Positions 1 to 6,976 of a stretch of 12,887 nt of DNA are shown here, one piece after another. The stretch spans positions 1 to 12,887 of the forward strand of contig JAFGMF010000080.1 of assembly GCA_016927675.1 (NCBI GenBank). The letters run 5' to 3'. The position numbers were made by a program, and so were the translations under genes. Numbering within the stretch: position 1 is the stretch's first letter; each line of letters starts with the position of its first letter. A model generated the notes under the pieces. It saw nothing but the letters and a program-made list of their open reading frames with translations, did not search any database and was not told the origin of the DNA. Source of the DNA: Candidatus Cloacimonadota bacterium. Lineage in GTDB: Bacteria; Cloacimonadota; Cloacimonadia; Cloacimonadales; TCS61.

Positions 1-100
1 ATTGATCACACCGATCGCCATGGAAAAAGGTCTGCGCTATGCTATCCGCGAAGGTGGTCACACCATCGGTGCCGGCGTTGTCAGCGACATCATTGAATAG
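1..100 (+). CDS. tuf: Elongation factor Tu, C-terminal end (partial)
   Basis: EF-Tu is the GTPase that delivers aminoacyl-tRNA to the ribosome. Only its last 32 codons lie in the window, read from base 2 to the TAG at 98-100. The peptide has the family's C-terminal barrel ending, with PIAMEKGLRYAIREGG followed by TIGAGVV and a short acidic tail. The gene begins upstream. Codon choice is strongly biased (five of six Ile are ATC, Arg is CGC, four of five Gly are GGT), and the fragment is about 54% GC, richer than the ribosomal genes after it. This is usual for very highly expressed EF-Tu. It sits 12 bases before rpsJ, the str-to-S10 junction order seen in many bacteria. Confidence 0.96.
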   Translation, partial: LITPIAMEKGLRYAIREGGHTIGAGVVSDIIE

Positions 101-112
101 ACGGAGGATAAT

Positions 113-430
113 GTGGCTCAGAAATCAGAAAATAAAATCAGAATCAAATTAAAAGCCTACGACTTCCGTCTGCTGGATAAATCTGTGGCCGAAATTGTTA
201 AAAACACCCGTAACACCGGTGCAAAAATAGTAGGCCCGATTCCATTACCTACGGAAAGATCGCTTTATACAGTTCTGAAATCTCCCCATGTGAACAAGAA
301 GGCACAAGAGCAGTTTGAGATGCTGGTTCATAAACGTCTTCTTGATATTGTAGATCCCACTCCACAAACTACCAGTGCATTGAAGAAATTAAGTCTTCCA
401 GCTGGTATACACGTGGAGATTAAGGCTTAA
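113..430 (+). CDS. rpsJ: 30S ribosomal protein S10
   Basis: S10 is a small-subunit head protein; in other bacteria it also works in transcription antitermination as NusE. The 105-residue product has the normal length and matches S10 along its whole length: KIRIKLKAYDFRLLD at the start, the VGPIPLPTERSLYTVLKSPHVNK core with its long loop near residues 42-63, and an ending in GIHVEIKA. The start is GTG at 113, five bases after GGAGG at 103-107; the ATG at 111 is in another frame. First gene of the S10 block, directly after tuf, with no room for the long structured leader that precedes S10 in E. coli. Identification is secure. Confidence 0.98.
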   Translation: MAQKSENKIRIKLKAYDFRLLDKSVAEIVKNTRNTGAKIVGPIPLPTERSLYTVLKSPHVNKKAQEQFEMLVHKRLLDIVDPTPQTTSALKKLSLPAGIHVEIKA

Positions 431-441
431 AGGAGATTGAA

Positions 442-1065
442 ATGATCGGATTGATAGGAAAGAAAATCGGAATGACCCAGATTTTCACTCAGAATGGAGA
501 GCAGATTCCGGTTACAGTAATTCAAGCGGGACCATGCCGGGTTATTCACCGTAAAACCCAAGAAAAACATGGCTATGATTCCGTTCAGCTCGGATTTGAA
601 GAAGTTGAAGAAAAAAGAAAAAATAAATCTGCTGTCGGACATTGCAAAAAACACAATAGTAAACCATACAGATACTTACGTGAATTCAGGTTGAAGTTGT
701 ATAAGGATATTGAAGAGGGTGAGATTTTCAATGTCAGCATGTTTACCGAAAATGAAATTCTCAAAATAACGGGTACTTCTAAAGGTAAAGGTTTTGCAGG
801 AGTTTTCAGAAGACATAATTTTAGTGGATTCGAAACTTCTCACGGAGTGCATGAATCTTTTCGGGGTCCGGGATCAATTGGTCAATGTGCCACCCCTTCA
901 CGTGTTTTCAAAGGTAAAAAGCTTCCCGGACATATGGGAACAGATAAAGTTACTGTTAAGAATTTAAAAGTGATCAAAATTGATCAGGAAAGAAATCTGA
1001 TCATGGTCAAGGGCGCAGTACCCGGGCATCGCAACAGTCTGTTATTGTTGAGAAAAGAGTTATAA
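442..1065 (+). CDS. rplC: 50S ribosomal protein L3
   Basis: L3 is an early-assembly protein of the large subunit whose extension reaches towards the peptidyl transferase centre. The 207 residues begin MIGLIGKKIGMTQIF, the typical L3 start, and contain the signature KGKGFAGVFRRHNFSG (114-129) and GPGSIGQCATPSRVFKGKKLPGHMG (142-166). Q148 aligns with the glutamine that E. coli PrmB methylates, so the same modification is possible here but not shown. The ATG at 442 follows AAGGAG by six bases, and the spacer after rpsJ is 11 bases. Length is close to the E. coli protein (209). Confidence 0.98.
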   Translation: MIGLIGKKIGMTQIFTQNGEQIPVTVIQAGPCRVIHRKTQEKHGYDSVQLGFEEVEEKRKNKSAVGHCKKHNSKPYRYLREFRLKLYKDIEEGEIFNVSMFTENEILKITGTSKGKGFAGVFRRHNFSGFETSHGVHESFRGPGSIGQCATPSRVFKGKKLPGHMGTDKVTVKNLKVIKIDQERNLIMVKGAVPGHRNSLLLLRKEL

Positions 1066-1079
1066 TCGGGAGTATATGG

Positions 1080-1715
1080 ATGTTGGAAGTAAATAAATAT
1101 TCAGTTCAGGGAGAGGAAATCGGGAAAACGGAATTACCTGCCGAGTTGTTTCAGGTAGAAGCAAAAAACCCTAAAGCTCTTCTTTATGAAATAATCAATA
1201 TCTTCAGAGCTAATCAGCGTCAGGGGACAAACTATAAAAAAAGCAGAGCAGAGGTTAATGGTAGCAGCCGCAAATTGTACCGACAGAAAGGCACAGGTAA
1301 TGCCCGTCCTGGAAATCTGCGTACACCGTTAAGGGTAGGCGGTGGAAACGCTTTTGGTCCCAAAAATAAAGACTGGTATCGCAAAATACCCAAAAAGAAA
1401 AAGAGATTAGCCTTGAAACTTGCCTTAAGTAAAAGGGCGAAAGATGAACAGGTTGTTATTCTTGAATCTTTAAATTTTGATCATGCCAGCACTAAAACTG
1501 CTCAGGAATTGCTCAACAAGATTCTTCCTGAAAATGCGCGACCTTTGATCATAATCGATGGCAGCGATCCGAAAGTTGTTAAATCCTTTTCTAATATTCC
1601 TCAAGTAGCAATGGATAGAGCAGACTGTATCTATGCCTACGAAATTCTTAAGAGTAATTACCTGATCATAACTGTAGAAGCTCTGCAAAAAATGAAGGAG
1701 GTATTTGCATCATGA
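1080..1715 (+). CDS. rplD: 50S ribosomal protein L4
   Basis: L4 binds 23S rRNA, and its long loop helps form the polypeptide exit tunnel. In E. coli it also represses the S10 operon. The 211-residue product shows the tunnel loop at about 48-95 (RQGTNYKKSRAEVNGSS, then RQKGTGNARPG and GGGNAFGPK) and a C-terminal domain with LNKILPENARPLIIIDG. The ATG at 1080 is seven bases after GGGAG (1068-1072). The stop overlaps the rplW start as ATGA, which implies translational coupling. Since tuf lies directly before rpsJ, an E. coli-like L4 target leader is not present in this window, so any autoregulation would act elsewhere. Confidence 0.97.
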   Translation: MLEVNKYSVQGEEIGKTELPAELFQVEAKNPKALLYEIINIFRANQRQGTNYKKSRAEVNGSSRKLYRQKGTGNARPGNLRTPLRVGGGNAFGPKNKDWYRKIPKKKKRLALKLALSKRAKDEQVVILESLNFDHASTKTAQELLNKILPENARPLIIIDGSDPKVVKSFSNIPQVAMDRADCIYAYEILKSNYLIITVEALQKMKEVFAS

Positions 1716-1996
1716 GAGAATTCAGAGAAATCATCATAGCTCCGCTTGTTACAGAGAAATCGACACAACAAAAGAATATGAATAACTGCTATACCTTCAG
1801 GGTTAGTTTGAATGCCAACAAGATAGAGATCAGAAAAGCAATTGAGAAGATATTTAATGTTAATGTCCTCAGCGTTAATACGATCAGACAGCGTGGGAAG
1901 GTAAAGCGAATGGGACGCTATACAGGAAAACGGGCTGACTGGAAGAAGGCAATCGTAAAACTAAAAGCTGGTGACAGTATATCTGATTTTGAATAA
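1712..1996 (+). CDS. rplW: 50S ribosomal protein L23
   Basis: L23 lies beside the exit of the nascent-chain tunnel and is the docking point for trigger factor and SRP in known bacteria. The 94-residue product begins MREFREIIIAPLVTEKST, the family's N-terminal signature, continues with NKIEIRKAIEKIFNVNVLSVNT (36-57), and has the basic loop RGKVKRMGRYTGKRADWKKA (61-80). Length is normal. The start overlaps the end of rplD by four bases (ATGA), with GGAGG inside the rplD coding sequence serving as ribosome binding site. Confidence 0.97.
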   Translation: MREFREIIIAPLVTEKSTQQKNMNNCYTFRVSLNANKIEIRKAIEKIFNVNVLSVNTIRQRGKVKRMGRYTGKRADWKKAIVKLKAGDSISDFE

Positions 1997-2013
1997 GAAT
2001 AAGAGGAATTATC

Positions 2014-2847
2014 ATGGGTATTAAGAAGTATAAACCGATCACTCCGACGATGCGTTATCGTACCGGTTCAACTTTCGAAGAGATCACAAAAAGTGAACCT
2101 GAGAAATCTCTCCTGAAACCTCTTTCCAAGAAAGCCGGTAGGAATAACCAGGGTAGAATTACTTGTAGACACCGGGGTGGGGGTCATAAAAGGCATTATC
2201 GTATTATCGATTTCAAACGCGATAAACACGATATTCCGGCAAAAGTTGCAGCTATCGAATATGATCCTAACCGCAGCTCAAGAATAGCTCTTCTACATTA
2301 TGTAGACGGAGAGAAACGCTATATACTGGCACCACTTGGGATCAAGGTTGGTGATATCGTGAAATCCGGGATCAAATCTGAGATCAGAGTCGGAAATGCG
2401 CTGCCAATGGAGAAGATCCCGCTGGGATCGATCATTCATAATATTGAATTTAAACCGGGTCGGGGCGGACAGCTTGCCCGAAGTGCTGGAACCTATGGTC
2501 AGCTGATTGCAAAAGAAGGTGACTATATTCATGTCAGAATGCCATCAGGAGATGTTCATTTTCTGCGCAAGGAATGTTTTGCCACTATCGGTCAGGTCGG
2601 GAATGTTGACCACAGTTCGATTGTTCTCGGTAAAGCAGGTCGTAAAAGATGGCTCGGAATTCGGCCGACAGTTCGAGGCGTTGCCATGAATCCAATTGAT
2701 CATCCTATGGGTGGTGGAGAAGCGAAAACTTCTGGCGGCGGACACCCTGTATCTCCCTGGGGAGTACTTGCCAAGGGTGGAAAAACCCGTAAAGTGCATA
2801 AGTATTCAGACAGATACATCATTAAAGCAAAGAAAAATAAAAGATAA
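2014..2847 (+). CDS. rplB: 50S ribosomal protein L2
   Basis: L2 is among the most conserved large-subunit proteins, needed for subunit association and peptidyl transferase activity. The 277-residue protein has the N-terminal RNA-binding OB domain (NNQGRITCRHRGGGHKR near 44-60), the SH3-like domain, and the C-terminal signature NPIDHPMGGGEAK (226-238). H230 matches the histidine implicated in peptidyl transfer studies of E. coli L2 (H229, mature numbering). The next histidine of the common DHPHGGGEG motif is methionine (M232), a form I recall from Bacteroidota L2. The tail is strongly basic. SD-like AGAGGA precedes the ATG. Confidence 0.98.
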   Translation: MGIKKYKPITPTMRYRTGSTFEEITKSEPEKSLLKPLSKKAGRNNQGRITCRHRGGGHKRHYRIIDFKRDKHDIPAKVAAIEYDPNRSSRIALLHYVDGEKRYILAPLGIKVGDIVKSGIKSEIRVGNALPMEKIPLGSIIHNIEFKPGRGGQLARSAGTYGQLIAKEGDYIHVRMPSGDVHFLRKECFATIGQVGNVDHSSIVLGKAGRKRWLGIRPTVRGVAMNPIDHPMGGGEAKTSGGGHPVSPWGVLAKGGKTRKVHKYSDRYIIKAKKNKR

Positions 2848-2862
2848 GGATTAGGTAGGACA

Positions 2863-3135
2863 ATGGCTCGTTCAATTAAAAAAGGACCTTTTGTTGATCA
2901 GCATCTGGAAAGTAAAGTTGATGCCCTGAATGCAGACACCAAAAAACAGGTAATAAAAACCTGGTCCAGAAGATCCACGATTTTGCCAAAATTCGTTGAG
3001 CATACCTTCGCTGTTCACAACGGCAGAAAGTTCGTTCCGGTGTATGTCAGTGAAAATATGGTCGGTCATAAATTAGGAGAATTTTCTCCAACCAGGACTT
3101 TTCGCGGCCATAAGGATAAAACCAAGAAAAAATAG
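2863..3135 (+). CDS. rpsS: 30S ribosomal protein S19
   Basis: S19 forms a complex with S13 in the head of the small subunit and contacts the A-site finger region. The 90-residue product begins MARSIKKGPFVDQHL and contains the family signature from HNGRKFVPVYVSENM to VGHKLGEF (52-74), followed by SPTRTFRGH and a lysine-rich tail. Length is normal. It sits 15 bases after rplB, in the standard L2-S19-L22 order. AGGTAGGA upstream of the ATG is a weaker SD than at most genes here. Confidence 0.98.
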   Translation: MARSIKKGPFVDQHLESKVDALNADTKKQVIKTWSRRSTILPKFVEHTFAVHNGRKFVPVYVSENMVGHKLGEFSPTRTFRGHKDKTKKK

Positions 3136-3160
3136 GAAATTTTAGAAGGGAGCTAGAGTA

Positions 3161-3499
3161 ATGCATGCAATAGCCAGAGTTCGAAATTTAAGAGGCTCAG
3201 CGCGTAAGGCCAGACTTGTTCTGGACCTGATTAGAGGTAAAAGCGTGCCGGAAGCCCAGGAGATACTAACTTTTTCGAAGAAACGAGTAGCACATAATGT
3301 TGCCAAGCTGCTCAATTCTGCAGTTGCCAATGCCACGGTCAAGGAAGGTAAATCCATGACCGATAACATGGTGGTCAGCAAAGTTTTTGCAGATGATGGT
3401 CCGATTATGAAAAGATACAGACCACGGGCACATGGCAGAGCTACAGTCGTCAGACGCAGAACCTGCCATATAACACTAGAAATCATGGATAAAGAGTAG
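3161..3499 (+). CDS. rplV: 50S ribosomal protein L22
   Basis: L22 contacts all 23S rRNA domains, and its extended beta hairpin lines the exit tunnel at the constriction where macrolides bind. The 112-residue protein shows RGSARKARLVLDLIRGK (11-27), the mid-region VAHNVAKLLNSAVANA (43-58), and the tunnel hairpin at about 78-100, ending in RPRAHGRATVVRRRT. No deletion is apparent in the hairpin. The start ATG at 3161 follows GGGAG; a second ATG at 3165 is out of frame. The spacer after rpsS is 25 bases. Confidence 0.98.
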   Translation: MHAIARVRNLRGSARKARLVLDLIRGKSVPEAQEILTFSKKRVAHNVAKLLNSAVANATVKEGKSMTDNMVVSKVFADDGPIMKRYRPRAHGRATVVRRRTCHITLEIMDKE

Positions 3500-3508
3500 G
3501 AGGAAACT

Positions 3509-4156
3509 TTGGGTCAGAAAGTCAATCCAGTCGGATACAGAATCGGAATTAATAAAGAATGTGATTCAATCTGGTTCGCTGAAAAGCAGGAATATTTAGA
3601 TAGTTTTCATGAAGATCTGAAAGTCAAGAAATATATTAAAAATAAAATGAATGATGCGATGATCTCCAAACTGATAATATCCAGAAAAACAAAGTCAATA
3701 ACCGTTGATATCCATACTGCCAGACCCGGACAGGTGATAGGCCGTAAGGGCGCGGAGATCGAGAAGCTGAGAAATGAACTGACAGTCCTGGTCAATAAAA
3801 ATCGTGATTCTCAGATCAGCGTCTTTGTTAATGTTCAGGAAATTAAAAATCCCTGGCTGGATGCTGCCCTTGTAGGGATGGAAATAGGTCGGCAACTGAA
3901 GCAGAGAGTATCTTTCCGAAGAGCCATGAAGTTTGCCTTAAGAAATGGAATGCGGAATGGCGCGCAGGGGATAAAAGTTCAGTGTTCAGGACGTCTTGGC
4001 GGAGCCGAAATGGCTCGTACCGAACGCTATCATGAAGGAAGAACTCCGCTGCATACACTCAGGGCGGATATTGATTATGCACTGACGGAAGTTACTACTA
4101 CTTATGGAATTATCGGGATCAAAGTCTGGATCTACAAAGGCGATATTCTTAACTAA
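3509..4156 (+). CDS. rpsC: 30S ribosomal protein S3
   Basis: S3 lines the mRNA entry tunnel of the small subunit. The 215-residue product begins MGQKVNPVGYRIGI, the classic S3 start. It carries a type II KH RNA-binding domain with the GxxG loop in VIGRKGAEIEKL (76-87) and the C-terminal domain with CSGRLGGAEMART and GRTPLHTLRADIDYA. It is slightly shorter than E. coli S3 (233) at the C-terminal tail. The start codon is TTG at 3509, five bases after AGGAGG (3498-3503), which itself overlaps the rplV stop. No ATG lies near the conserved N-terminus, so TTG is well supported. Confidence 0.98.
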   Translation: MGQKVNPVGYRIGINKECDSIWFAEKQEYLDSFHEDLKVKKYIKNKMNDAMISKLIISRKTKSITVDIHTARPGQVIGRKGAEIEKLRNELTVLVNKNRDSQISVFVNVQEIKNPWLDAALVGMEIGRQLKQRVSFRRAMKFALRNGMRNGAQGIKVQCSGRLGGAEMARTERYHEGRTPLHTLRADIDYALTEVTTTYGIIGIKVWIYKGDILN

Positions 4157-4170
4157 GGGGAGATGGGAAA

Positions 4171-4590
4171 ATGTTAGCACCCAAAAAAGTAAAATATAGA
4201 AAAGTCCAAAAAGGTCGACGTCGTGGTTTGGCTTACCGGGGCAGTACATTGAATTTTGGGGATTACGGATTGGTAGCTCTCGAAACTGGCTGGATAACCA
4301 GTCGACAGATTGAATCAGCTCGTGTTGCCATCACCAGAAAGATGAAACGTACCGGAAAGCTCTGGATCAGAATTTTTCCAGATAAGCCGGTCACGAAAAA
4401 ACCTGCTGAAACCAGGATGGGTAAAGGGAAAGGTGCTCCTGAATACTGGGTCGCTGTAGTCAAACCCGGTAGAATCATGTTTGAATTTGAAGGTGTAGAC
4501 CTTGATCTGGCTAAAGAAGCCGTCAGATTAGCAGGGCATAAATTGCCGATCATTACCAAGATGATTACTCGGGAAGGTATCGAGATATGA
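4171..4590 (+). CDS. rplP: 50S ribosomal protein L16
   Basis: L16 helps position tRNA in the A and P sites of the large subunit. The 139-residue product begins MLAPKKVKYRKVQKGRRRGLA and contains KPAETRMGKGKGAPEYWVAVVKPG (77-100). R82 aligns with the arginine hydroxylated by YcfD in E. coli (R81). Length is typical. GGGGAG lies before the ATG at 4171. The stop codon overlaps the rpmC start as ATGA, so L16 and L29 are probably translated in a coupled way. Confidence 0.98.
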   Translation: MLAPKKVKYRKVQKGRRRGLAYRGSTLNFGDYGLVALETGWITSRQIESARVAITRKMKRTGKLWIRIFPDKPVTKKPAETRMGKGKGAPEYWVAVVKPGRIMFEFEGVDLDLAKEAVRLAGHKLPIITKMITREGIEI

Positions 4591-4790
4591 AAATGACAGA
4601 ATTAAGAGAATTAAGTAATGAAGAACTTGAGCAGAAGTTATCTGATTTTAAGGAAGAGGTCTTTAATCTCAGATTTCAGCTGGGATTGAATCAGCTGGAA
4701 AATCCAATGCGATTAAAAGATGTTAAACGGGACATTGCCAGGATCAAGACTTTATTAACAGAAAGAGCCGGAACTGGCTCTACTAATTAG
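4587..4790 (+). CDS. rpmC: 50S ribosomal protein L29
   Basis: L29 is a small two-helix protein beside L23 at the exit-tunnel mouth. The 67-residue product reads MKMTELRELSNEELEQKL at its start, followed by the signature EEVFNLRFQLGLNQLENPMRLKDVKRDIARIKTLL, all typical of L29. The start overlaps the end of rplP by four bases (4587). A second in-frame ATG at 4593 would shorten it by two residues and cannot be excluded. Only weak purine runs (GGGAAGG, GAG) precede the start, as expected for a coupled gene. Confidence 0.96.
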   Translation: MKMTELRELSNEELEQKLSDFKEEVFNLRFQLGLNQLENPMRLKDVKRDIARIKTLLTERAGTGSTN

Positions 4791-4798
4791 AGGTAAGA

Positions 4799-5053
4799 AT
4801 GGCTATTGAAAGAAAAGTAGTTAAATCGGGTGTGGTTATCAGTGATAAAATGGATAAAACGATTGTGGTAAAGGTCCAGAGACAGTTTAAGCACCCCTTA
4901 TATAAAAAAATAGTACGGAGAAACAAGAATTTTAAAGCTCATGATGAGCAGAATGAATGCAAGCTGGGAGATTATGTTGAGATCAAGGAATGCAGACCTC
5001 TCAGTCGTGAAAAGCGCTGGACACTTAACAAAATAATCGAAAGAAGTAAATAA
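4799..5053 (+). CDS. rpsQ: 30S ribosomal protein S17
   Basis: S17 is an OB-fold primary-binding protein of the small-subunit body. The 84-residue product has GVVISDKMDKTIVVKV (11-26), KHPLYKKIVRRNKNFKAHDE (31-50) and the signature GDYVEIKECRPLSREKRW (57-74), all characteristic. Length equals that of E. coli S17. It is the last gene of the S10 block, eight bases after rpmC and ten bases before rplN, so no gap or terminator separates the S10 and spc blocks. Confidence 0.98.
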   Translation: MAIERKVVKSGVVISDKMDKTIVVKVQRQFKHPLYKKIVRRNKNFKAHDEQNECKLGDYVEIKECRPLSREKRWTLNKIIERSK

Positions 5054-5063
5054 GGAGTCTGAA

Positions 5064-5432
5064 ATGATCCAAGCTCAGACAATATTGACAGTAGCAGATA
5101 ATTCAGGCGCTAAGAAAGCGATGTGTATTAAAGTTCCCGGAGGATCTAAAAGACGCTATGCCAGTCTTGGTGACATAGTTGTTGTGGCTATCAAATCAGC
5201 CATCCCCAATGGGAAGATCAAGAAAGGTTCAGTTGAAAAAGCCGTAATCGTCAGAACTCATAAGGAAGTTAGACGTAAGGACGGAACATATGTGCGTTTT
5301 CAGGATAATGCTGCCGTAATCATAGATGATCGAGGGGAACCAGTTGCAACCCGTATTTTCGGACCTGTAGCCCGTGAACTTAGAGAAAAACACTTTACCA
5401 AGATTATCTCGCTGGCACCTGAAGTGCTTTAG
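5064..5432 (+). CDS. rplN: 50S ribosomal protein L14
   Basis: L14 lies at the subunit interface, forms part of an intersubunit bridge and contacts L19. The 122-residue product has the normal length, starts MIQAQTILTVADNSGAKKAM, and carries the family signature FQDNAAVIIDDRGEPVATRIFGPV (79-102). First gene of the spc block. The ATG at 5064 follows AAGGAG by six bases, and the SD overlaps the rpsQ stop. Nothing unusual seen. Confidence 0.98.
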   Translation: MIQAQTILTVADNSGAKKAMCIKVPGGSKRRYASLGDIVVVAIKSAIPNGKIKKGSVEKAVIVRTHKEVRRKDGTYVRFQDNAAVIIDDRGEPVATRIFGPVARELREKHFTKIISLAPEVL

Positions 5433-5440
5433 GAGATCAT

Positions 5441-5779
5441 ATGATTAAGAATCAGAAGAAAATTAATAACAAGATGAGAGTAAAAAAAGGAGATACGGTA
5501 GTAGTAATCTCCGGGAAATACAGAGGTGTAAAGGGAAAGGTTCTCAAGGCTTTTCCCCAGACTGAGAGAGTGATTGTAGAGAAAGTAAATTTTGTTAAGA
5601 AACATACTCGACCTACGCAGCAAAATCCTCAGGGTGGAATAATAGAAAAAGAATCTCCGATTCATGTTTCTAATGTAAAAATTTTTAATGAGAAGCTTGG
5701 AGATGTAACTCGAGCGGTATTCAAAGACATTGGTGATACCAGAAAACGAGTTTGCAAAAAATCCGGGGATGAGATTTAA
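5441..5779 (+). CDS. rplX: 50S ribosomal protein L24
   Basis: L24 is an assembly-initiator protein that binds near the 5' end of 23S rRNA. The 112-residue product has a KOW motif around 13-40 (VKKGDTVVVISGKYRGVKGKV), then VEKVNFVKKHTRPTQQNPQGGIIEKE and SPIHVSNVKIF, typical of L24. Compared with E. coli L24 it carries about 10 extra basic N-terminal residues (MIKNQKKINNK). An internal ATG at residue 12 would remove them, but AGGAG (5431-5435) is correctly placed for the ATG at 5441, so I keep the longer form. Confidence 0.96.
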   Translation: MIKNQKKINNKMRVKKGDTVVVISGKYRGVKGKVLKAFPQTERVIVEKVNFVKKHTRPTQQNPQGGIIEKESPIHVSNVKIFNEKLGDVTRAVFKDIGDTRKRVCKKSGDEI

Positions 5780-5784
5780 AGGAG
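5778..5784 (+). promoter_or_regulatory. Ribosome binding site that fixes the rplE start
   Basis: AAAGGAG ends six bases before the ATG at 5791. The in-frame TTG at 5785 touches this site directly and could not be used with it, so L5 starts at ATG 5791 rather than two codons upstream. Confidence 0.8.
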
Positions 5785-5790
5785 TTGGGA

Positions 5791-6333
5791 ATGAACCGTC
5801 TGCAAGATAAATATAAAGAAGAAATTATTCCCGCATTGATGAAGCATTTCAATTATGATAATGTTCACCAGGTTCCCAAAATACAGAAGATATCTATCAA
5901 CATGGGAGTGGGGATTGCAACCCAGAATAAAGCGATACTTGATAACGCAGTAAAAGATTTGACACAGATTACCGGAAGGAAGCCGGTTATTACCAAAGCT
6001 AAAAGTTCTATTTCAAATTTCAAACTTCGTAAAGGTATGCCGATAGGTTGTATGGTAACCTTACGGGGTGAGATAATGTATGAATTTCTGGATCGTCTGA
6101 TCAGCATTGTAATCCCCAGAGTCCGCGATTTCCGGGGATTAACTCTGAAATCTTTTGATGGAAGGGGAAACTTTTCCATGGGGATCAAAGAGCAGACTGT
6201 TTTTCCGGAAATTGAATATGATAAGATTGATGCTGTACGTGGTTTGAATGTATCCATTGTTACCACTGCCAGAAATGATGAAGAAGGAAGAGAACTTCTT
6301 CGTATTCTGGGCATGCCATTTAAGAAGAATTAG
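5791..6333 (+). CDS. rplE: 50S ribosomal protein L5
   Basis: L5 carries 5S rRNA into the large subunit and contacts P-site tRNA and S13. The 180-residue product contains VPKIQKISINMGVG (28-41) and the signature ITGRKPVITKAKSSISNFKLRKGMPIG (60-86), and ends with the conserved RELLRILGMPFKKN. Length matches the family (E. coli 179). The start is ATG 5791 with AAAGGAG at 5778-5784. The rplX-rplE spacer is only 11 bases. In E. coli the S8 repressor binds spc mRNA around the start of L5; I cannot recognise an equivalent site here without folding the RNA. Confidence 0.97.
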   Translation: MNRLQDKYKEEIIPALMKHFNYDNVHQVPKIQKISINMGVGIATQNKAILDNAVKDLTQITGRKPVITKAKSSISNFKLRKGMPIGCMVTLRGEIMYEFLDRLISIVIPRVRDFRGLTLKSFDGRGNFSMGIKEQTVFPEIEYDKIDAVRGLNVSIVTTARNDEEGRELLRILGMPFKKN

Positions 6334-6355
6334 TAGAAGTAATAAAGGAGTCATT

Positions 6356-6541
6356 TTGGCTAAAAAATCGATGATTATAAAACAGTCGCGAACACCGAAA
6401 TTTTCCACAAGAAAATATACCCGCTGTAAGTTGTGTGGTCGTTCTCGCGCCTATATGCGTGATTTTGGGGTTTGCAGAATTTGCTTCAGAAAGCTTGCTT
6501 CAGAAGGCCAAATTCCCGGCATAAAAAAGGCAAGCTGGTAA
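6356..6541 (+). CDS. rpsN: 30S ribosomal protein S14, zinc-binding (type Z)
   Basis: S14 is a late-assembling protein of the small-subunit head. This is the short 61-residue form with a zinc ribbon, Cys24-x2-Cys27-x12-Cys40-x2-Cys43, starting MAKKSMIIKQSRTPKFSTRKYTRCKLC and ending GQIPGIKKASW, the usual type Z ending. The start codon is TTG at 6356, five bases after AAAGGAG (6344-6350). The open frame extends further upstream within rplE, but those codons are not S14-like. The presence of all four cysteines means it is the zinc-dependent (C+) paralogue. Standard position between L5 and S8. Confidence 0.97.
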   Translation: MAKKSMIIKQSRTPKFSTRKYTRCKLCGRSRAYMRDFGVCRICFRKLASEGQIPGIKKASW

Positions 6542-6553
6542 AAAGGAGTTGGA

Positions 6554-6967
6554 ATGAGTTTAACAGATCCAATAGCTGATGCTATCTCGAAAATCAGAAA
6601 TGCTTACAGAGCAAATCATAAAATAGTTACTATCAATCATAGTAATGTTAATGAAGCGATCGTCAGAATTCTGGCGGATGAAAATTTTATTAACAGCTAT
6701 GAGCTGGTAGACAGAGATAGAACAAAAAAGATAGTACGTAAACAGATCTTTATCAATCTTCGTTATACGAATACGGGACAACCAGTCTTAACAGGGATTA
6801 AAAGGATTAGTAAACCCGGACTGAGAGTCTATTCAAACTCTCAGAATCTTCCCTCCGTATTTAATAACACAGGTTGTGCCATTTTATCCACTAACCGTGG
6901 AGTTATGACAGACCGCCAGGCTCGTGCAGAAAAGGTCGGTGGTGAATATATCTGTAAGGTTTGGTAG
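6554..6967 (+). CDS. rpsH: 30S ribosomal protein S8
   Basis: S8 is a primary 16S rRNA-binding protein of the platform and, in E. coli, the repressor of the spc operon. The 137-residue product starts MSLTDPIADAISKIRNA and carries the C-terminal RNA-binding signature STNRGVMTDRQARAEKVGGEYICKVW (112-137). It is a few residues longer than E. coli S8 (130), the extra length lying in the middle (about 50-75). The ATG at 6554 follows GGAG (6545-6548) by five bases. Confidence 0.97.
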   Translation: MSLTDPIADAISKIRNAYRANHKIVTINHSNVNEAIVRILADENFINSYELVDRDRTKKIVRKQIFINLRYTNTGQPVLTGIKRISKPGLRVYSNSQNLPSVFNNTGCAILSTNRGVMTDRQARAEKVGGEYICKVW

Positions 6968-6976
6968 GAGGATTTA

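Noticed and set aside
3135..3161. The 25-base spacers before rplV and rpsM as possible sites of internal promoters or protein-binding leaders.
   Set aside because: Apart from the SD sites I see no promoter-like hexamers or stable hairpins in them; they are only slightly longer than the other spacers.
5865..6314. A 149-codon open frame on the - strand opposite rplE.
   Set aside because: It lies wholly within a full-length, conserved L5 gene and resembles no family I know, so it is an antisense shadow.
6248..6355. Upstream extension of the S14 frame into rplE, giving a 97-codon reading.
   Set aside because: The extra codons overlap the L5 coding sequence in another frame and are not S14-like. 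The TTG at 6356 with AAAGGAG yields exactly the 61-residue type Z protein.
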